A stretch of DNA of 64,000 nucleotides from an uncultured Collinsella sp. (GTDB lineage Bacteria > Actinomycetota > Coriobacteriia > Coriobacteriales > Coriobacteriaceae), in contig CALHDP010000129.1 in the NCBI GenBank assembly GCA_938023085.1, forward strand, positions 50,102 to 114,101. The letters run 5' to 3'. The notes below the pieces were generated by a model. That model ran no database searches. It saw only the letters and a list, made by a program, of their open reading frames with translations, and was not told the DNA's origin. Position 1 is the stretch's first letter. The number at the start of each line of letters is the position of its first letter. Below are positions 1 through 8,022 of this stretch, piece by piece. The position numbers and the translations under genes were made by a program.

Positions 1-2
1 AT

Positions 3-98
3 GATGAGCGCGTAACGATTGATGCGCGGCAGCTGAGGCTTGGGCCGGCGGTACGGCGTTTGCGCTGGTTGTGTATGGTGGCGGCGCTGCGGCGTTGA
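3..98 (+). CDS. 3' end of an upstream gene (partial, unidentified)
   Basis: Frame 3 is open from the window edge to a TGA at 96-98 and gives about 31 residues ending in an Arg-rich stretch (LRWLCMVAALRR). The other two forward frames stop within the first 15 bases. The stop lies about 20 nt before the EcfT start, the spacing expected of a preceding operon member. Too little is present to name a family. Genes of unknown vitamin-uptake function often precede ECF modules, but nothing here proves that. Confidence 0.4.
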   Translation, partial: DERVTIDARQLRLGPAVRRLRWLCMVAALRR

Positions 99-119
99 CG
101 TTTGAGCGAGGGGATGGGG

Positions 120-1013
120 ATGCCCGTGGACACCATGCGAGAGGAATCGGGCAACGAACCCGTCGCGGCATTTTCGATGTCGCATCCGGCGGTGCCGGCG
201 CTCTACATGGTGCTGACGTTGGGGCTCACCATGTTCTCGATGCAACCGGTGCTGATTGCGCTATCGCTTGCGGGCGGGTTGGCGTACGGGCTTGCGACGC
301 GCGGTGTTGCGCGCACGTTGGGCGCGCTTCGCTGGCAGCTGCCGGTGATTTTGATCATTGCGGTGCTCAATCCGCTGTTTAGTGCATCGGGCTCGACGGA
401 GCTGTTTCGTATTGGCATGCGTGCGGTGTATCTAGAGAGCATGGTTTACGGCCTGTGCATGGGCGGGCTGTTCGTGGCGAGCGTGCTGTGGTTTGAGGCC
501 GCGGCGTCGATGCTCGAATACGACAAGGTACTTGCGCTTTTGGGCAACGCCGCGCCGGTGCTCGCGCTCATGATCTCGATGTGCATGCGGCTTATCCCGC
601 AGTTTTTACGCCGCGGTCGTACGGTACTGGCGGTGCAGGATGCGATTGATGTGCCGGGTCGCGCGCCGGCCGATCCCGTGCGTTCGCGCCTACGGGCATC
701 GAGCGTGTTGATGGGCTGGGGCATGGAAGATTCGCTGGAGCGCGCGGACGCCATGCGCTCCCGTGGATGGGGCGCCGCGACACGTCGCACGACGTACGCG
801 CGGTATCGGCTGGGTCGCGGCGATGTTGCCGCGCTGGTTGGGCTTGCGGTGTTTGGTGCCGCTGCGGTGGCGGTGGCATGGACCGCGACAACGCAGTATT
901 CGTTTTACCCGCAACTATCGGTGCCGGCGCCGTGGCTGGGCTATGTCGTGTACGCTGCCTGGATGATGCTGCCCTGCGTGTTGCATGCGATCGATGAGAA
1001 GAGGTTCGGCTGA
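120..1013 (+). CDS. ecfT: ECF transporter transmembrane subunit EcfT
   Basis: This is the membrane scaffold (T component, CbiQ family) of an energy-coupling factor importer. It joins the ATPases to a vitamin-binding S subunit. The roughly 297-residue protein has hydrophobic helices near the N-terminus (VLTLGLTMFS, LAGGLAYGLA), at VILIIAVLNPLF, at GLFVASVLWF, and two near the C-terminus. The coupling-helix motif ADAMRSRGWG at about residues 208-217 carries the Ala-Arg-Gly signature that docks on the ATPases. I chose ATG 120 because GAGGGG at 108-113 sits 6 nt before it. TTG 102 and ATG 114 are in frame but poorly spaced. The stop overlaps the ATPase start (TGATG). The S component follows two genes later. 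Confidence 0.85.
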   Translation: MPVDTMREESGNEPVAAFSMSHPAVPALYMVLTLGLTMFSMQPVLIALSLAGGLAYGLATRGVARTLGALRWQLPVILIIAVLNPLFSASGSTELFRIGMRAVYLESMVYGLCMGGLFVASVLWFEAAASMLEYDKVLALLGNAAPVLALMISMCMRLIPQFLRRGRTVLAVQDAIDVPGRAPADPVRSRLRASSVLMGWGMEDSLERADAMRSRGWGAATRRTTYARYRLGRGDVAALVGLAVFGAAAVAVAWTATTQYSFYPQLSVPAPWLGYVVYAAWMMLPCVLHAIDEKRFG

Positions 1014-2656
1014 TGGCTCGGTTGGATAGGGGACCGGTGTCGGGCGCGGCATACGGCCCGGATATGCCGGCGATTGAGGTGCGGAGCCTGAGCTTTGCCT
1101 ACCCCGATGCGGATGCTGCGGTGCTCGAGGGACTCGACTGGTCTGTTCCCCAAGGTGCATTTGCGCTGCTTGTCGGCGGTACCGGATCGGGTAAGTCGAC
1201 GTTGCTGTCGCTACTCAAGCCCGAGATCGCTCCGGCGGGCGAGCGCACTGGCGAACTGCTCGTGCTGGGCGAGAACGTCGCCGACATGGATGTGCGGGCA
1301 TCGGCGGAGCGCGTGGGCTATGTGTTCCAGGATCCCGAGAACCAGATCGTGTGCGAAACCGTGTGGCACGAGATGGCGTTTGGCCTGGAAAACTTGGGGC
1401 TAGCGCGTGATGAGATGCGCCGTCGCGTAGCTGAGACCAGCTATTTCTTTGGGCTGGAAGATTGGCTTCACCGCGATACTGACACGCTTTCGGGCGGTCG
1501 CAAACAGTTGCTGTCGTTGGCGGCCGTTCTGACGCTGCGCCCGCGCGTGCTGCTGCTCGACGAGCCCACGTCTCAGCTTGATCCGGTTGCGGAGAAGAAT
1601 TTCCTGCACGCGCTGTTTCGTGTGAATCGCGAGCTGGGCTGCACGGTTGTTGTGGCGACGCATCAGCCGCGCCCAATGCTCGAATACGCGACGTGTGCGT
1701 ACCGGATTGAGGACGGTCGCGTGCGCGAGGTGGCGGATATGGCTTCTTTGGGACGCCGAGAATCGCTGTTTTCCGATGACATGTTGGGGTGGGGTGCCAT
1801 CCGATGTGCAAATAAAGGAGTATTCAGCAGGCGCGAGGACAATTTGGGCTCTCTGGAGCCGCCCGGGGACGTATCGAGCGCGAAAAAAAGTTCAGAATTG
1901 GACAAATCGTCCGAATTTGTGGCGCAAACGTCGCTCGAGAACGGCTCGGAAGCCTTCCCGCGCACGGATGGAAGCAGAATACTCCAAAAAATGCACGGCG
2001 GGTCGGCTACCACCCTGTCGGAAGGCTGGTTTCGCTACGATCGAGCGTCCGGCTGGGTGCTGCGCGGGCTCGATGCGTCGTTTTCGACTGGCGCGGTGCA
2101 TGCGGTTGTGGGCGGTAACGGCTGCGGCAAGTCGACGATGCTTTCGGTGCTGGCCAAGACTGCCAAGCTGCAGCGTGGTCGTATGGTGCGCGGGGCGGCC
2201 TCGGCTGCGCTGCTGCCGCAGAACCCCAAGGCCCTGCTGGTTGCCGAGACGGTGCGCGACGAGCTGATGGAATGGGCCTCGACCTGCGGATATGACGAGA
2301 ACTTGGCGCGGGAGCGTGCGGCGAGCTTGGGGTTGTCGGGTCTGGATGGACGCCATCCGTACGATCTTTCGGGCGGGCAGCGTCAACTGCTTGCATTGGC
2401 AAAACTGCTGCTAATCGGCCCCGAACTGCTATTGCTCGATGAGCCCACCAAGGGTCTAGACCTGTTCAGCCGCCGCATTATCGCCCGCGCCCTGCGTGGC
2501 CATGCGAAGGCTGGCGGCACCGTCATCACGGCTACGCACGATTTGGACTTTGCCGAGCAGGTAGCCGACGACGTCGCCATGATGTTTGACGGCGAGATTG
2601 CCTGCATGGAGTCCCCGGCCGACTTCTTTGCCGACAACGTGTTCTATAGGGCGTGA
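1013..2656 (+). CDS. ecfA: Fused double ATPase of the ECF transporter (EcfA1-EcfA2)
   Basis: Two ABC ATPase domains in one 547-residue chain supply both nucleotide-binding sites of the ECF importer. Domain 1 has Walker A GGTGSGKS (55-62), Q-loop FQDPENQ (105-111), signature LSGGRKQ (159-165) and Walker B VLLLDEP. Domain 2 has GGNGCGKS (about 365-372), signature LSGGQRQ (about 451-457) and LLLLDEPTKGLD. Both sites look catalytically intact. The start overlaps the ecfT stop; an internal ATG at 1064 is a possible alternative start. The linker (about residues 260-335, nt 1795-2010) is A-rich, Ser/Glu-rich and unlike the rest of the protein. It contains nested inverted repeats and looks like an inserted repeat element read in frame. 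Fused EcfA proteins are common in actinobacteria. Confidence 0.9.
   Translation: MARLDRGPVSGAAYGPDMPAIEVRSLSFAYPDADAAVLEGLDWSVPQGAFALLVGGTGSGKSTLLSLLKPEIAPAGERTGELLVLGENVADMDVRASAERVGYVFQDPENQIVCETVWHEMAFGLENLGLARDEMRRRVAETSYFFGLEDWLHRDTDTLSGGRKQLLSLAAVLTLRPRVLLLDEPTSQLDPVAEKNFLHALFRVNRELGCTVVVATHQPRPMLEYATCAYRIEDGRVREVADMASLGRRESLFSDDMLGWGAIRCANKGVFSRREDNLGSLEPPGDVSSAKKSSELDKSSEFVAQTSLENGSEAFPRTDGSRILQKMHGGSATTLSEGWFRYDRASGWVLRGLDASFSTGAVHAVVGGNGCGKSTMLSVLAKTAKLQRGRMVRGAASAALLPQNPKALLVAETVRDELMEWASTCGYDENLARERAASLGLSGLDGRHPYDLSGGQRQLLALAKLLLIGPELLLLDEPTKGLDLFSRRIIARALRGHAKAGGTVITATHDLDFAEQVADDVAMMFDGEIACMESPADFFADNVFYRA
1874..1938 (+). repeat. Nested palindrome inside the ecfA linker
   Basis: TCGAGCG (1874-1880) pairs with CGCTCGA (1932-1938). 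Inside it, AATTGGAC pairs imperfectly with GTCCGAATT (1896-1917). The surrounding stretch is visibly richer in A than the flanking ATPase domains and contains a run of seven A. It resembles a palindromic element translated as part of the linker. Confidence 0.45.
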
Positions 2657-2660
2657 TGGG

Positions 2661-3374
2661 ATGACGGACTGTCGTTTCTCGCGCTTGCTTGCAAAACTGG
2701 AGATCCCGCTGTTGTTGGCGGTGCCGGCGGTGATGGCTGCGGCGTTGCTGTCGGGTGTTGAGCAGGCAGCATTGGCCATGCTGGTTGTGGTGGCGCTGGT
2801 GCTCGCGCTGTTCTTTGCGGGTTACGAGGCATCTCGTCCGGGTTTGCGCCAGATTATGCCCACGCTGGTTCTGGCAGCATTGGCCGCGGCGGGGCGCATC
2901 TTGTTTGGCCCCATTCCCGACTTTAAACCCGTGAGTGCCATCGCCATTATCGCCGGGGCGACACTCGGTCGTCGTAACGGCTTTATGGTCGGTGCGTTGG
3001 CGGCGCTGACCAGCAATTTCTTTTTTGGGCAGGGCATGTGGACGCCGTGGCAGATGTATGCCTGGGGGCTCGTGGGATACGTTGGCGGTGCGCTGGCGCA
3101 TGCCGGCGCTTTTGATCGCGCCGATGGCACCGTGCGTATGCCGGCGCTGCTGACCTACGGCTTTGCTTCGGGTTTGCTGTACGGCGTTGTGATCAACGCC
3201 TACGACATTATCGGTTTTGTTCAACCGCTCACGTGGGCGGGTGCCATGGCACGTCTTGCCACGGCAGTGCCGTTCGATATCACACACGGCCTCGCGACCT
3301 GCGTGTTCTTGGCTGCCTTGTACAAGCCTTGGTGCCGTCGCATTAACCGTGTCGTCGTGAAATACGGGCTGTAA
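2661..3374 (+). CDS. ECF transporter S component (substrate-binding membrane subunit)
   Basis: A 237-residue, almost wholly hydrophobic protein of about six helices sits directly behind ecfT and ecfA. It is therefore the likely substrate-specific subunit dedicated to this module. Family-type signatures are PIPDFKPVSAIAII (near residue 85) and SNFFFGQGMWTPWQMYAWG (near residue 120), seen in an S-component group of Clostridia and Coriobacteriia. The group is sometimes linked with cobalamin uptake, but substrate cannot be read from the sequence, so I leave it open. ATG 2661 lies 4 nt after the ecfA stop; the three genes look translationally coupled. The C-terminus is basic, as expected for a cytoplasmic tail. 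Confidence 0.8.
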   Translation: MTDCRFSRLLAKLEIPLLLAVPAVMAAALLSGVEQAALAMLVVVALVLALFFAGYEASRPGLRQIMPTLVLAALAAAGRILFGPIPDFKPVSAIAIIAGATLGRRNGFMVGALAALTSNFFFGQGMWTPWQMYAWGLVGYVGGALAHAGAFDRADGTVRMPALLTYGFASGLLYGVVINAYDIIGFVQPLTWAGAMARLATAVPFDITHGLATCVFLAALYKPWCRRINRVVVKYGL

Positions 3375-3399
3375 GGCATTTCGCGTTCCCTCACGAACT

Positions 3400-3460
3400 T
3401 GCGGTGGAATGGTTCTCGTTTTTGGCTATTTGCTGCCCAAACAGGAACTATTCCACCGCA
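3400..3460 (+). repeat. Long intergenic hairpin after the ECF operon
   Basis: TGCGGTGGAATGGTTC (3400-3415) pairs with GAACTATTCCACCGCA (3445-3460) with one mismatch. An inner TTGGC/GCCCAA pairing shortens the loop. It has no clean T-tract, so it reads as a dispersed palindromic element or a weak bidirectional terminator between the convergent ECF operon and exonuclease gene. Confidence 0.65.
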
Positions 3461-3482
3461 CCTTATAGGGGGAGAGGGGCCA

Positions 3483-3508
3483 CATAATCTGTTTTCCTCT
3501 GTCCCCCC
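3483..3508 (-). repeat. Copy of the GGGGACGGAGGAAAACGG dispersed repeat
   Basis: Read on the minus strand this stretch gives GGGGGACAGAGGAAAACAG followed by ATTATG. It matches, with a few substitutions, three plus-strand copies near the adhesin (19927, 20166, 27007). Confidence 0.5.
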
Positions 3509-3523
3509 AGGAATTACTTGGGG

Positions 3524-4342
3524 CTAGAGTTCTAGCGTGAGGGTGACGGGGCAGTGGTCGCTGCCGAAGATGTCGCCGCGGATGCCGGTGTCGCGTACGT
3601 TGTCGGCGATTGCGTCGCTTACCAGGAAGTAATCGATGCGCCAGCCGGCGTTGTTCTTGCGGGCATTAAAGCGGTAGCTCCACCAGCTGTAGACGCCCTC
3701 GACGTCGGGGTTTGCCGCGCGCCAGGTATCGGTAAACCCGGCGTTGAGCAGCTCGGTAAACTTGCCGCGTTCTTCGTCCGAAAAGCCTGCGTTGCCGCGG
3801 TTGGACTTGGGGTTCTTAAGGTCGATCTCCTCATGCGCCACGTTAAAGTCGCCGCAGGTTACGACGGGTTTGCCGGTCTCGCGCTCGAGTCCCGTCAAAA
3901 AGCCGCGATAGGCATCATCCCAGGCCATGCGCACATCGATGCGCGCGAGCTCATTTTGGGCGTTGGGCGTGTAGACGTCGACAAACCAAAACTTGTCGAA
4001 CTCGAGCGCGCAGACGCGGCCCTCGGTTACGGCTTGGGCGACGAGTACGGCCGCCTCGCCCTCGCCGGCGTAGGGCAGCAGCGCGTCGGCGCGCAGCACG
4101 CGCAGCGGCTCCTGGCGGCTAAAGACCGCGGTGCCCGAGTAGCCCTTGCGCTCGGCGTAGCTCCAGGTTTGGTAATAACCGGGCAGGTCAATATCGACCT
4201 GGCCCCCTTGCAGCTTGGTCTCCTGCAGCGCCAAGATGTCGACGTCGAGTTCTTGCGCGATCTGGATAAAGCTCGGGTCCTTTTTGAGCACGGCGCGCAG
4301 GCCGTTAACGTTCCACGAGGCAAAGGTGTAAGTCTGAGGCAT
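3524..4342 (-). CDS. xth: Exodeoxyribonuclease III / AP endonuclease
   Basis: This is a class II AP endonuclease and 3'-5' exonuclease for base-excision repair. The 272 residues match the family length. The endonuclease/exonuclease/phosphatase fold is shown by the start FASWNVNGLRAV (about 7-18), the metal-binding Glu in LALQETKLQ (about 36-44), GDFNVAHEEIDLKNPKSN with the catalytic Asp/Asn pair (about 148-165), WRIDYFLVS and the terminal GSDHCPVTL with the catalytic His. AAGGAC on the minus strand precedes the ATG. It stands alone and converges on the ECF operon. Confidence 0.95.
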   Translation of the reverse strand: MPQTYTFASWNVNGLRAVLKKDPSFIQIAQELDVDILALQETKLQGGQVDIDLPGYYQTWSYAERKGYSGTAVFSRQEPLRVLRADALLPYAGEGEAAVLVAQAVTEGRVCALEFDKFWFVDVYTPNAQNELARIDVRMAWDDAYRGFLTGLERETGKPVVTCGDFNVAHEEIDLKNPKSNRGNAGFSDEERGKFTELLNAGFTDTWRAANPDVEGVYSWWSYRFNARKNNAGWRIDYFLVSDAIADNVRDTGIRGDIFGSDHCPVTLTLEL

Positions 4343-4477
4343 GGTGTCCTTTCGACGGGGTTGGCAGGCTTAAGATTAGCGCAACAGGGGCGGGGTGGGC
4401 CCCGCGCATGCTGACTTAAAGGCCGCATGCTGGGACGTTGCCCAACGCTGCCCGACCAACAGGGACGGAGGACTCAT

Positions 4478-5230
4478 ATGACGCAGGCAATAACGGATCC
4501 CAAGCAGGCCTCCGCCGCGCTGGCGGAGCTGTTCGGCACCCATAAGCGCGTGGTCTTCTTTGGCGGCGCTGGTGTTTCCACGGCAAGTGGCATTCCCGAT
4601 TTCCGCAGCGTGGACGGCCTGTATCACCAGCAGTTTGCCTATCCGCCCGAGACCATGCTGTCGCATAGCTTTTACGAGGCGCATCCTGCGGAGTTCTTCG
4701 ACTTTTACCGCACCAAGATGATCGCGCTCAACGCTAAACCCAACCGCTGCCACACCAAGCTGGCCGAGCTGGAGCGCGCCGGCAAGCTCGACGCCGTGGT
4801 GACGCAAAATATCGACGGCCTGCATCAGATGGCCGGCTCACAGCGAGTGTTTGAGCTGCACGGATCGGTCCATCGCAACATTTGCCAGTCGTGCGGCGCG
4901 GTCTATAGCGCCGAGTGGATTTGCTCGCGCGAGCACGAGGATGCCGCGGGCGTGCCTGCGTGCCCCGCGTGCGGTGGCCGCATCAAGCCCGATGTAGTGC
5001 TCTACGAAGAGCCGCTCGACGAGCATGTGTTGACCGGTGCCGTTGCCGCCATCGCCGCGGCCGATGCCCTCATTGTGGGCGGGACCTCGCTCGTGGTGTA
5101 TCCGGCGGCGGGCCTTACGCGTTACTTTACCGGCGATACGCTGGCCATTTGCAATCTTGCTCCCACCGATCAGGATGCAAATGCCGACCTGCTGATTTCT
5201 TGCGACATCGCGGCCGCGTTTGCGTTCTAG
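4478..5230 (+). CDS. cobB: NAD-dependent protein deacylase, Sir2 family
   Basis: This is a sirtuin that removes acyl groups from lysines using NAD+. In 250 residues it shows the NAD-binding motif GAGVSTASGIPDFRS (30-44), TQNIDGLH (109-116), the catalytic His in ELHGSVH (about 128), and a structural zinc site C136-x2-C139 with C162-x2-C165. GTSLVVYPAA near the C-terminus completes the Rossmann fold. ATG 4478 is preceded by GGAGGA (4467-4472); the frame runs further upstream to 4427, but without a ribosome-binding site. It precedes the folate gene by 95 nt. That gap carries a small CCGCCG/CGGCGG hairpin, so the two may be separate units. Confidence 0.93.
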   Translation: MTQAITDPKQASAALAELFGTHKRVVFFGGAGVSTASGIPDFRSVDGLYHQQFAYPPETMLSHSFYEAHPAEFFDFYRTKMIALNAKPNRCHTKLAELERAGKLDAVVTQNIDGLHQMAGSQRVFELHGSVHRNICQSCGAVYSAEWICSREHEDAAGVPACPACGGRIKPDVVLYEEPLDEHVLTGAVAAIAAADALIVGGTSLVVYPAAGLTRYFTGDTLAICNLAPTDQDANADLLISCDIAAAFAF

Positions 5231-5325
5231 CCCGCGCGCGCGGATACAATAGAAAGACTGAGTGCAAAGCGACCCCGCCGCCAGCTCCCCAAGCTCGGCG
5301 GCGTGGGCATTTTAGGAGGATGTTC

Positions 5326-7068
5326 ATGGCGAACGACAGCAAGACATGGCGGTGCGGAAAGTACGAGCTCAGCTTTGACCGTCCGCGCATCATGGGCGTC
5401 CTCAACGTGACGCCCGATTCGTTTAGCGACGGCGGGGAGCACTTCGACCCCGATGCCGCCATCGAGTACGGCCTGGCGATGCTCGATGCCGGCGCCGACA
5501 TCATCGACGTGGGCGGTGAGTCCACGCGCCCTGGTTTTACCCCGGTCAACCCCGACGAGGAAGCTCGCCGCGTGCTGCCCGTGGTGCGCGCGCTGGCCAA
5601 GGAGGGCGCCATCGTCTCGATCGACACGCGTCATGTGGCGGTTGCCAAGGCGGCCGTGCGCTGCGGCGCCTCGATCGTCAACGACGTGACGGGCTTCACC
5701 GATCCCAAGATGGTCGAGTTTGTTAAGACGAGTACCTGCGGCGTCATCGTGATGCATGCCGGCGAGGTCGCCGCGCCCGCCCGCACGCACGCAACGGTGC
5801 AGCTCGATACCTCGGCTGCGGCGTTTGTTGCCGAGAAGGCACGCGAAGCGGCTGCCGAGGCCGCGCGCGAGGCCGAGAAGCCGGCCCGTCGCCGTCGCGG
5901 CAAGTTGCTGGGCGAGCCCAAGGTTGAGGCCAAGCTTCCGGGCGGTGTGGTACAGCCCTCACTGCCGTTTGGCGAGCCGGAGCCCACGTCCGAGCCTGCA
6001 AGCGAGCAGGAGACGCCGGCCGCCGAGCAGGCTGCTGCCGCCGAGACCGTCGCGCCCGCGCCCGAGGCCGCGCCCGCAGCCACCGAGGTCGCATCGGAGT
6101 CCAATGACCACCTGGCAGCCATGATGCGCCGCAGCGCCCGCCGCGAGGAAGCCTACGTGCCCACCTCGCAGCTCCGCCGCTTCACCCTGCCCGATTCGGC
6201 GCCCATCATGCGCCGCGTTATGGGCTTTCTGTCCGACCAGGCCCGCACACTCATCCATGCCGGCGTGTCGCGCGACCGCATCTGCATCGATCCTGGCCCG
6301 GGCTTTGGTAAGTCGGCTAACGAGGATATCGTCATCCAGCGCGAGACTGCCAAGATGGCGTCACTGGGCTATCCGCTCATGTGCGCCGTGTCGCGCAAGC
6401 GCTTTGTGGGCGCTATCTCGGGCGTGACCGAGGCCGCCGCGCGCGATGCCGCCACGTTTGGCGTGTGCCTGGGCGCCATCCAGGCCGGTGCCAACATCGT
6501 GCGCGTGCACGACGCCGCGGGTTTTGCGCAGTTCCTGAACGGCTACTGGGCGGTTGCCAAGCCGCAGCCGCGCCGCGCGTTTGTGGCCGTGGGCTCCAAC
6601 CTGGGGCATCGCTGCGACAACATCCGCGCCGCACGTGAGATGATCGCCGAGATTCCACTTACCTGCGTGTCTAACTCCTCCAAGATTTACGAGAGCGAGC
6701 CGGCCTACGAGACGCGCCAGGACGCGTTTGCCAACGCCGTCATCGAGATCAAGACCGAGCTGGCGCCGTTGGTGCTGCTCGACGAGCTCATGAAGATCGA
6801 GGCCGAGCTGGGCCGCGACCGCTCCAAAAAGGCCAAGGCCAACGGCCCGCGCACCATCGACCTGGACCTGCTGTGGATGGATGGCGAGACCCACGGCGGC
6901 AAAAAGCTGCGCCTGCCGCATCCGCTGATCGGCGAGCGCGATTTTGTGCTGGTGCCGCTCGAGGACTTGATGCACGACCCGGCGCGGTTCTTCCGCTACA
7001 ACGGCGTCGAGGTCAAGGAGCCCGAGGACCGCGTGGGCCATATCGTGGGCGAATTGGGGCGTATGTAG
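5326..7068 (+). CDS. folP: Bifunctional dihydropteroate synthase / HPPK with a long internal insert
   Basis: This protein catalyses two consecutive folate steps. The N-terminal part is dihydropteroate synthase (IMGVLNVTPDSFSDGG at 22-37, DVGGESTRPG, SIDTRH, DPGPGFGKS at about 321-329, SRKRFVG at about 357). The C-terminal part (from about 417) is 6-hydroxymethyl-dihydropterin pyrophosphokinase (AFVAVGSNLGHRCDNI, GPRTIDLDLLWMDG). The order is reversed relative to the reaction order. Between the MH of VIVMHAGEV (about 150) and the IMRRVMGFL helix (about 290) lies an Ala/Glu/Pro-rich stretch where usual synthases have about 20 residues. AGGAGG at 5314-5319 selects ATG 5326. The reading frame is open much further upstream (4915) but overlaps the sirtuin. 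It is coupled to the downstream biotin-ligase-like gene (stop TAG, then ATG). Confidence 0.92.
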   Translation: MANDSKTWRCGKYELSFDRPRIMGVLNVTPDSFSDGGEHFDPDAAIEYGLAMLDAGADIIDVGGESTRPGFTPVNPDEEARRVLPVVRALAKEGAIVSIDTRHVAVAKAAVRCGASIVNDVTGFTDPKMVEFVKTSTCGVIVMHAGEVAAPARTHATVQLDTSAAAFVAEKAREAAAEAAREAEKPARRRRGKLLGEPKVEAKLPGGVVQPSLPFGEPEPTSEPASEQETPAAEQAAAAETVAPAPEAAPAATEVASESNDHLAAMMRRSARREEAYVPTSQLRRFTLPDSAPIMRRVMGFLSDQARTLIHAGVSRDRICIDPGPGFGKSANEDIVIQRETAKMASLGYPLMCAVSRKRFVGAISGVTEAAARDAATFGVCLGAIQAGANIVRVHDAAGFAQFLNGYWAVAKPQPRRAFVAVGSNLGHRCDNIRAAREMIAEIPLTCVSNSSKIYESEPAYETRQDAFANAVIEIKTELAPLVLLDELMKIEAELGRDRSKKAKANGPRTIDLDLLWMDGETHGGKKLRLPHPLIGERDFVLVPLEDLMHDPARFFRYNGVEVKEPEDRVGHIVGELGRM

Positions 7069-7770
7069 ATGATCGAGATGAACGCTGTTGCCGCCGGTAC
7101 CGAGCTTGACGCCGCGCGCGACGCGGGCCGCGAGGGTGTGTCCGCGGGCTGGTGCGCTTGGAGCGCGGGCGAGGTGTCGTTGACGTTTTCGCTGGTCGTG
7201 CGCCCGGATGTGAACATGCATGCCTTCCACGGCCTGCCGTTTGTGGCCGCGATGGGCATGATGGACGCACTCGTGGGAACGGCTGCGGCACCGGGGCTGG
7301 GCCTTGCCGGCAAGGTGGGTATTCAGTGGCCGAGCGACATTGTGTGCGGCGCGCCCGCGTTTGAGACGTCGTTCGCGCGTGTTACCGTGAACGGTGGTGC
7401 CGGTGCTGCGGGCATGTTCGGTGCCGTGACGGTGGATATTGAGCGTTCGGCGCTGAGCGAGCTTGGTGTGGACGTGGCCGACGAAGCGCTGGTCGAGACG
7501 CTGGCCGCCGCCGTGCTGGCCCGCGTGGACGCCTGGGCGGTTGTTGCCAACACGCCGCAAGGCGCCGCAGGGCCGCTGGCTCCCGTGCTGGGCGAGTACT
7601 TCGACATGGTGCCGCTGCTGGGCCGCCAAGTTGCGGCGGTGTCGCCCAACGGCTTGCCGCTTGCGGTCGGTGTGTTTGCGGGCCTGGACATCTGGGGCCG
7701 CGCGACCATCAAGACCGATGCCGGCGAGCAGGAGTTTCCGCCCGAGGCCGTACGAATTCGCGGGCTGTAG
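7069..7770 (+). CDS. Biotin/lipoate-ligase-like protein, divergent
   Basis: A 233-residue protein with the fold pattern of biotin--protein ligase catalytic plus C-terminal domains: SLTFSLVVRP strand, LAGKVGIQWPSDIV (the ligase KWPNDI region), a paired C-terminal SH3-like strand set (EYFDMVPLLGRQVAAVSP, GVFAGLDIWGRATI). No DNA-binding domain is present. The GRGRxGR biotinyl-AMP loop that normally precedes the VxxSLxLRP strand is absent; the matching place reads SAGWCAWSAGEVS. Activity is therefore doubtful. It could be a lipoate/biotin-binding relative or a decayed ligase. The start ATG abuts the folP-folK stop; ATG 7078 is an alternative. Confidence 0.6.
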   Translation: MIEMNAVAAGTELDAARDAGREGVSAGWCAWSAGEVSLTFSLVVRPDVNMHAFHGLPFVAAMGMMDALVGTAAAPGLGLAGKVGIQWPSDIVCGAPAFETSFARVTVNGGAGAAGMFGAVTVDIERSALSELGVDVADEALVETLAAAVLARVDAWAVVANTPQGAAGPLAPVLGEYFDMVPLLGRQVAAVSPNGLPLAVGVFAGLDIWGRATIKTDAGEQEFPPEAVRIRGL

Positions 7771-7810
7771 CGCGAGTCGCCAGCGCTCAAAGACAACGAT
7801 GACAACAAGA

Positions 7811-7836
7811 CCCTCCTCGGCCTGTGCCGGGGAGGG
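7811..7836 (+). terminator. Rho-independent terminator after the folate operon
   Basis: CCCTCCTCGG (7811-7820) pairs with CCGGGGAGGG (7827-7836) with one G-T wobble; a short TTT follows. It ends the folate/biotin-ligase-like unit. Confidence 0.7.
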
Positions 7837-7869
7837 TTTCGCCTATCTGGGGAATGGGTTGCCAGCGCC

Positions 7870-7910
7870 CTATTCCTCAAAACTGAAAAATTTTCGTTTT
7901 TGAGGAATAG
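7870..7910 (+). repeat. 41-bp palindrome, copy 1 (upstream of AAA ATPase)
   Basis: CTATTCCTCAAAA...TTTTTGAGGAATAG forms a 14-bp inverted repeat. It is the first of three 41-bp copies around the ATPase gene. Confidence 0.85.
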
Positions 7911-7955
7911 AATTAAGGTAGCTCGGTCTTTCGCGAGGTATATTCGCTATAGAGC

Positions 7956-7996
7956 CTATTCCTCAAAACTGAAAATTTTTCAGTTTTGAGGAATAG
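7956..7996 (+). repeat. 41-bp palindrome, copy 2 (immediately upstream of AAA ATPase)
   Basis: CTATTCCTCAAAACTGAAAA continues as its own reverse complement across 41 bp; the arms are perfect over about 19 bp. The 45-nt spacer from copy 1 contains TATATT, a possible -10, so copy 2 would lie near the transcript start. Confidence 0.85.
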
Positions 7997-8022
7997 CGAT
8001 AAAAGACCGCGAGGAGGCCCCG

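Noticed and set aside
4915..5325. Upstream extension of the folP-folK reading frame to 4915
   Set aside because: It overlaps the sirtuin coding region, gives Arg/Cys-rich nonsense, and a strong AGGAGG directly precedes ATG 5326.
5231..5325. Riboswitch in front of folP-folK
   Set aside because: Only a short CCGCCG/CGGCGG hairpin is visible; no known folate-responsive motif (such as THF riboswitch core) was recognised.
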